A DNA stretch of 64,000 nucleotides from Palleronia pontilimi. Its GTDB lineage: Bacteria > Pseudomonadota > Alphaproteobacteria > Rhodobacterales > Rhodobacteraceae. The stretch covers positions 62,001 through 126,000 of the forward strand of contig NZ_JAEKPD010000005.1 of assembly GCF_016412875.1 (NCBI RefSeq). Direction: 5' to 3'. This document shows, in pieces, positions 60,553 to 64,000 of the stretch (position 1 is the stretch's first letter; each line of letters starts with the position of its first letter). The notes beneath the pieces were generated by a model that was not told the origin of the DNA, did no database searches, and was given only the letters and a program-made list of their open reading frames with translations. A program made the translations under genes and the position numbers.

Positions 60553-60798
60553 TCAGCGAAGGCGCGCCCGCACCCAGCGCGCGGCATAGACCACGGGCCA
60601 GCGCAGCACCGACGCCGCGGCGAGCATGAACAGTCCCGCGGCCAGTAGGCCCACCGTCAGCCACAGCCACGCGGCCAGCGGCGCGCCCACGGCCATCAGA
60701 GCGTAGGCCGAGGGCCAGTGCTGGCGCTTGCTGGGCAGCATCGCGATCACGTTCGCTCCCGCCAGCCAGGCGAAGGCGGCAACCAGCGCGGGGCTCAC
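60553..60798 (-). CDS. DUF2484 family small membrane protein (second copy)
   Basis: 81 residues from GTG 60798, which overlaps the stop of the preceding gene as GTGA. Two or three hydrophobic segments (LVAAFAWLAGANVIAMLPSK, AYALMAVGAPLAAWLWLTVG) fit DUF2484, a small Rhodobacterales family found in the murC-murB gap. It shares the order hydrophobic stretch, MLP, (K/R)RQ, P with its neighbour and is a tandem paralogue. Function unknown; a role in cell-wall synthesis is inferred from position only. Confidence 0.8.
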   Translation of the reverse strand: MSPALVAAFAWLAGANVIAMLPSKRQHWPSAYALMAVGAPLAAWLWLTVGLLAAGLFMLAAASVLRWPVVYAARWVRARLR

Positions 60799-61067
60799 CT
60801 GTCGCGCTCCAGCTCCTCGGGCAAGCTGACGGGCAGGCCCATGGCGCGTCGCGCGAAGTAGATCAGCGGATTGCGGAACATGGACAGCAGCGCCACGACG
60901 CAGGCAACCGTCACCCACAGCCCGTGCGCCTTGGCCACGAAGACCAGCAACACAGGTGCCACCACCAGCAAGGCGATGCCGGGCACGTATTGCCGCCGCA
61001 TGGGCAGCATCGCCGTGGCCGCGGCCGCCAGCACCCATAGGCAGGCCAGTGTCAGCGCCGTCGTCAT
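60795..61067 (-). CDS. DUF2484 family small membrane protein (first copy)
   Basis: 90 residues from ATG 61067, whose first base is one base past the murC stop. Hydrophobic segments LTLACLWVLAAAATAMLPMR and GIALLVVAPVLLVFVAKAHG are followed by a polar tail (LPVSLPEELERDR). The MLPMRRQYVP block aligns with MLPSKRQHWP of the next gene. Function unknown. Both are coupled by overlap into the mur operon. Confidence 0.82.
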   Translation of the reverse strand: MTTALTLACLWVLAAAATAMLPMRRQYVPGIALLVVAPVLLVFVAKAHGLWVTVACVVALLSMFRNPLIYFARRAMGLPVSLPEELERDR

Positions 61068-61068
61068 C

Positions 61069-62502
61069 TCAGCTTTCCAGCCGCGCGGGCAGGTTGCCCG
61101 CCCAGGTGCTGATGGTGCCCGCGCCCAGGCACACGACCATGTCGCCGGGGCGCGCCTGCTCGCGGACCAGCCGCTCCAGGTCGTCTTCGGATTGCAGCGC
61201 GCGGGCGTGACGGTGGCCATGCTGGATCAGACCCGCCACCAGGTCGTCGCGCGACGCGCCCTCGATGGGCTCTTCGCCGGCGCCATAGACCTCGGCGATG
61301 GCGACCACGTCGGCATCGTTGAAGCACGAGCAGAAATCGTCGAACAGCGAATGCAGCCGCGAATAGCGGTGCGGCTGGTGCACGGCGATGACGCGACCTT
61401 CCGTGGCCTGGCGTGCGGCCTTCAGAACGGCGGCGATCTCGACCGGGTGGTGGCCGTAATCGTCGATGATGGTGACGCCGCCGGGCGTGCCCACGCGGGT
61501 GAAGCGGCGATTGACGCCGCCGAACTTGGCCAGCGCGCGCCGGATCTCGTCGTGCTCCATCCCGAGGTGGCGGGCGACGGCGACGGCGCTCAGCGCGTTC
61601 GACACGTTGTGATCGCCTGGCATGGGAAGCTCGCAGCCTTCGATCACGGCGCCTTCGTCCTGCAGGGCGATGTCGAAATGCGCCACGCCGTTCTTGTAGG
61701 TCAGGTTGATCGCCCGAACATCCGCCTGTGCGTTCAGGCCGAACGTCACGACGCGGCGATCCCGGATCCTGCCGACCAGCGCCTGCACGTCGGCGTCGTC
61801 GGTGCAGCACACGGCCAGGCCGTAGAAGGGGATGTTCGACACGAAATCCAGGAACCCCTGGTGCAGCGCCTTTTCGGTGCCCCAGTGTTCCATGTGCTCG
61901 GGGTCGATATTGGTGACGATGCCGATGGTGGCGGGCAGGCGGTTGAAGGTGCCGTCGGACTCGTCCGCTTCGACCACCATCCACTCGCCCTTGCCCATGC
62001 GCGCGTTCGAGCCATAGGCGTGGATGATGCCGCCATTGATGACCGTCGGATCGATGCCCCCCTCGTCCAGCACGGCGGCGACCATCGTGGTCGTCGTGGT
62101 CTTGCCGTGGGTGCCCGCCACGGCGATGTTGGATTTCAGCCGCATCAGCTCGGCCAGCATCTCGGCCCGCCGCACCACCGGCAACCCGCGCGCGCGGGCG
62201 GCGTCAAGCTCGGGGTTGCCCGGCTTGATCGCGGACGAGATCACGACGACCTCGGCACCGTCCAGGTTCTCGGCGCTCTGGCCCTCGAACACCGTCGCGC
62301 CCAGCTTTTCCAGCCGCTGGGTGATCTTGCTGGCCTTCTGGTCCGATCCCTGGATCGTGTAGCCGTGAGACAGCAGCACTTCCGCGATCCCCGACATGCC
62401 GATGCCGCCGATGCCGACGAAATGGATCGGGCCCATCTGGGTGGGCAGCTTGGTCGGGCGCGGCGTCATGGCGTATCCGGGTGCGATGGTTTCGTGTTTC
62501 AT
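61069..62502 (-). CDS. murC: UDP-N-acetylmuramate--L-alanine ligase
   Basis: 477 residues. [20 protein letters not shown] lies near residue 28, the ATP-binding loop is [14 protein letters not shown] near residue 122, and [11 protein letters not shown] near residue 180 marks the Mur ligase centre. It adds L-alanine to UDP-MurNAc. ATG 62502 overlaps the murG stop (ATGA); an ATG eleven codons later also precedes the conserved core. Confidence 0.95.
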   Translation of the reverse strand: MKHETIAPGYAMTPRPTKLPTQMGPIHFVGIGGIGMSGIAEVLLSHGYTIQGSDQKASKITQRLEKLGATVFEGQSAENLDGAEVVVISSAIKPGNPELDAARARGLPVVRRAEMLAELMRLKSNIAVAGTHGKTTTTTMVAAVLDEGGIDPTVINGGIIHAYGSNARMGKGEWMVVEADESDGTFNRLPATIGIVTNIDPEHMEHWGTEKALHQGFLDFVSNIPFYGLAVCCTDDADVQALVGRIRDRRVVTFGLNAQADVRAINLTYKNGVAHFDIALQDEGAVIEGCELPMPGDHNVSNALSAVAVARHLGMEHDEIRRALAKFGGVNRRFTRVGTPGGVTIIDDYGHHPVEIAAVLKAARQATEGRVIAVHQPHRYSRLHSLFDDFCSCFNDADVVAIAEVYGAGEEPIEGASRDDLVAGLIQHGHRHARALQSEDDLERLVREQARPGDMVVCLGAGTISTWAGNLPARLES

Positions 62503-63620
62503 GGCTGCTCTGCCCTTTCATCGGAGTAAATGTCCAGCCCGGCAATCTGTGTCGCCAGATCCGCCAGGTCCTGCGCGGCCTCGGGGCGGCCCACGCCCTG
62601 CGCGCTGCGCGCCATGCGCTGGGCGGCGTCGGGCTGGGAAAGAATGGTCTCGATCGCGTCGGCCAGCGTGGCTTCGGTCAGCTTCGATTCCGGGATCACG
62701 ATGGCCGCGTCCGCACCCGACAGCGCCCGCGCGTTGGCGGTCTGGTGGTCGCCCGCGGCGGCGGCGAAGGGCACCAGGATCGACGGGCGGCCGATGATCG
62801 CCAGGTCCGCCACCGACGACGCGCCCGCGCGGCTGATGACCAACTGCGCCTCGCTGATGCGGCGGGCGATGTCCTCGAAGAAGGGCGCGACCTCGGCGCT
62901 GATGCCGTGCTGGTCGTAGAAGGCGCGCACACGCTCTTCGTCCTCGCCGCGGGCCTGGTGCTCGACGCGCAGGTTGCGCAGCAGGTCCTCGGGCAGGCTG
63001 GCGACCGCGCCGGGCACCACGTCCGACAGGATGCGCGCGCCCTGGCTGCCGCCGATCACCAGCAGCGCCATCGGGTAGTCGCCGGGCGGAATATAGCCCG
63101 CGCCAGCCCGCGCCAGCACCGCGCTGCGCACCGGGTTTCCGGTGAAATAGCCCTCGACGCCATCGGGCAGGTCCGTGGGCCAAACCCCGCAAGCAAAGCC
63201 GTCGACGCGGCTGGCGAAGAGCCGGTTCACCCGGCCCGGCACGCCGTTCTGCTCGTGGATCAGCGTCGGCAGCTTCAGCCGGGTGGCCGCCAGCAGCGCC
63301 GGGATCGACGGATAGCCGCCGAAGCCCACCACGATGGCGGGCCGGTCGCGTTTCATCGACGCGCGCGCGCGCCACGCCCCGGCCAGGATCTTGAAGGGCG
63401 CGGCCAGCTTGCCTTTCAGACCGCCCCGCGCCGTGGTGGCGGAGGGCACGACCTCGATCTCGACCGCATCCGGGAAGCCGCCCGCATAGCGCGCACCGCG
63501 CGCGTCGGTGCTGAGCTTCACCCGCCAGCCGCGCGCCAGAAGCTCCTCGGCCAGCGCCTGGGCGGGGAACATGTGCCCGCCGGTGCCACCCGCGGCCAGT
63601 ATGGCCAGTGGCGCGCTCAA
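62499..63620 (-). CDS. murG: Undecaprenyldiphospho-muramoylpentapeptide beta-N-acetylglucosaminyltransferase
   Basis: 373 residues from a TTG start at 63620 that overlaps the ftsW stop (TTGA), with a G-run a few bases upstream. Signatures are [16 protein letters not shown] near residue 8, [12 protein letters not shown] near residue 124, [11 protein letters not shown] near residue 192 and [12 protein letters not shown] near residue 262. It converts lipid I to lipid II at the inner membrane. Confidence 0.95.
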   Translation of the reverse strand: MSAPLAILAAGGTGGHMFPAQALAEELLARGWRVKLSTDARGARYAGGFPDAVEIEVVPSATTARGGLKGKLAAPFKILAGAWRARASMKRDRPAIVVGFGGYPSIPALLAATRLKLPTLIHEQNGVPGRVNRLFASRVDGFACGVWPTDLPDGVEGYFTGNPVRSAVLARAGAGYIPPGDYPMALLVIGGSQGARILSDVVPGAVASLPEDLLRNLRVEHQARGEDEERVRAFYDQHGISAEVAPFFEDIARRISEAQLVISRAGASSVADLAIIGRPSILVPFAAAAGDHQTANARALSGADAAIVIPESKLTEATLADAIETILSQPDAAQRMARSAQGVGRPEAAQDLADLATQIAGLDIYSDERAEQP

Positions 63621-64000
63621 GAAGCCCCCCGCGTCAGCAGGATATCGCGGATCTCGCCCTGGGGGCGCGTGCGCGTGAAGGCCAGCAGCATCCCCACCGC
63701 GATGCCGCCCGCGATCAGCGACGAGCCGCCGTAGCTGACGAAGGGCAGCGTCATGCCCTTCGCGGGCAGCAGCCGCACCGCGACGCCCATGTTGACCATG
63801 GCCTGCACGCCGAAGGTGCAGGCAAGCCCGGTGCCCGCCAGCCGGATGAACGGATCGCGCTCGCGCATCAGCCGGATCAGCGAGCGCACCACGATGGTGC
63901 CGTAAAGCGCGATGATGAAGAGCACCAGCAGCAGGCCGTATTCCTCGGCCGCGACGGCGATGATGAAATCGGTATGCGCATCGGGCAGCGATTGCTTCAC
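63617..64000 (-). CDS. ftsW: Lipid II polymerase FtsW, C-terminal part (runs off the window edge)
   Basis: 127 codons of the C-terminus are present. [19 protein letters not shown] and [20 protein letters not shown] are SEDS-family signatures, and three or four membrane segments are visible. FtsW polymerises septal glycan chains. The position at the head of the run ftsW-murG-murC is the usual dcw order. The start of the gene lies beyond position 64000; the GTG at the edge is not a start. Confidence 0.93.
   Translation of the reverse strand: MKQSLPDAHTDFIIAVAAEEYGLLLVLFIIALYGTIVVRSLIRLMRERDPFIRLAGTGLACTFGVQAMVNMGVAVRLLPAKGMTLPFVSYGGSSLIAGGIAVGMLLAFTRTRPQGEIRDILLTRGAS

Noticed and set aside
1-64000. 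Mobile elements, prophage, tRNA or rRNA genes
   Set aside because: I found no transposase, integrase, attachment repeats, tRNA cloverleaf with CCA-type end, or rRNA sequence in the window.

Overview
The window is about 66% GC and densely packed with genes. It looks like chromosomal DNA from a Rhodobacteraceae (Roseobacter-group) alphaproteobacterium. The evidence is the gene set and order: a DctB/DctD-TRAP locus, a siroheme/sulfite reductase operon carrying DUF2849 and DUF934, CoxD/CoxE-type accessory genes, a dnaB-DUF1194-alr-radA-cvpA-purF run, and a dcw cell-wall cluster with two DUF2484 genes between murC and murB. I see no rRNA, tRNA, CRISPR array, prophage or insertion sequence. Most genes are housekeeping.

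Layout. 1-9147: the 5' end of polA (minus strand), small membrane, exported and zinc-finger proteins, an ABC ATPase with no permease beside it, a STAS-like protein, a HIT protein, a branching glycosyltransferase divergent from a sulfotransferase, nth with a PfkB (adenosine kinase-like) gene, and a DUF2189 membrane protein. 9148-15573: a complete C4-dicarboxylate TRAP system (dctM, dctQ, dctP) with its two-component system dctD-dctB, all on the minus strand. Two palindromic boxes lie upstream of dctP. The response regulator has lost its sigma54-activation loop. 15636-23889: a P450, then an Lrp-type regulator divergent from the sulfate assimilation operon cysG-DUF2849-cysI-cysH-DUF934-fpr, then an Ala/Glu-rich lipoprotein. 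24062-25756: infC, which must start at an AUC codon, and a membrane-anchored endonuclease/exonuclease/phosphatase-family protein. 25753-32191 (minus strand): MoxR ATPase, CoxE-like VWA protein, OmpA-like protein, XdhC-like protein and a molybdopterin-binding protein. This is a maturation set for a molybdenum hydroxylase whose structural genes are not in the window.

32270-38738 is the most accessory-looking part. Two back-to-back operons of glycosyltransferase and methyltransferase genes contain two pairs of paralogues and a glycosyltransferase-methyltransferase fusion, probably for a surface glycan. 38873-50808 (plus strand): an unknown conserved-looking gene, pyrC, pyrE, dnaB, a DUF1194 protein, alr, a membrane protein, radA, cvpA, a LysE-type exporter and purF. 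50810-64000 (minus strand): ftsW (partial), murG, murC, two DUF2484 genes, murB, ddl, ftsQ, ftsA, ftsZ, lpxC, bamD and recN, with a strong intrinsic terminator after ftsZ.

Non-coding signals worth attention are: a family of near-identical short elements between genes (core GGTATTT-NN-GGAAAGATGAAG, plus a longer variant), one of which writes the end of the P450 reading frame; a 64-bp inverted repeat between pyrC and pyrE; and an intrinsic terminator on the minus strand at 45712-45753 with no minus-strand gene in front of it, which suggests a small RNA.
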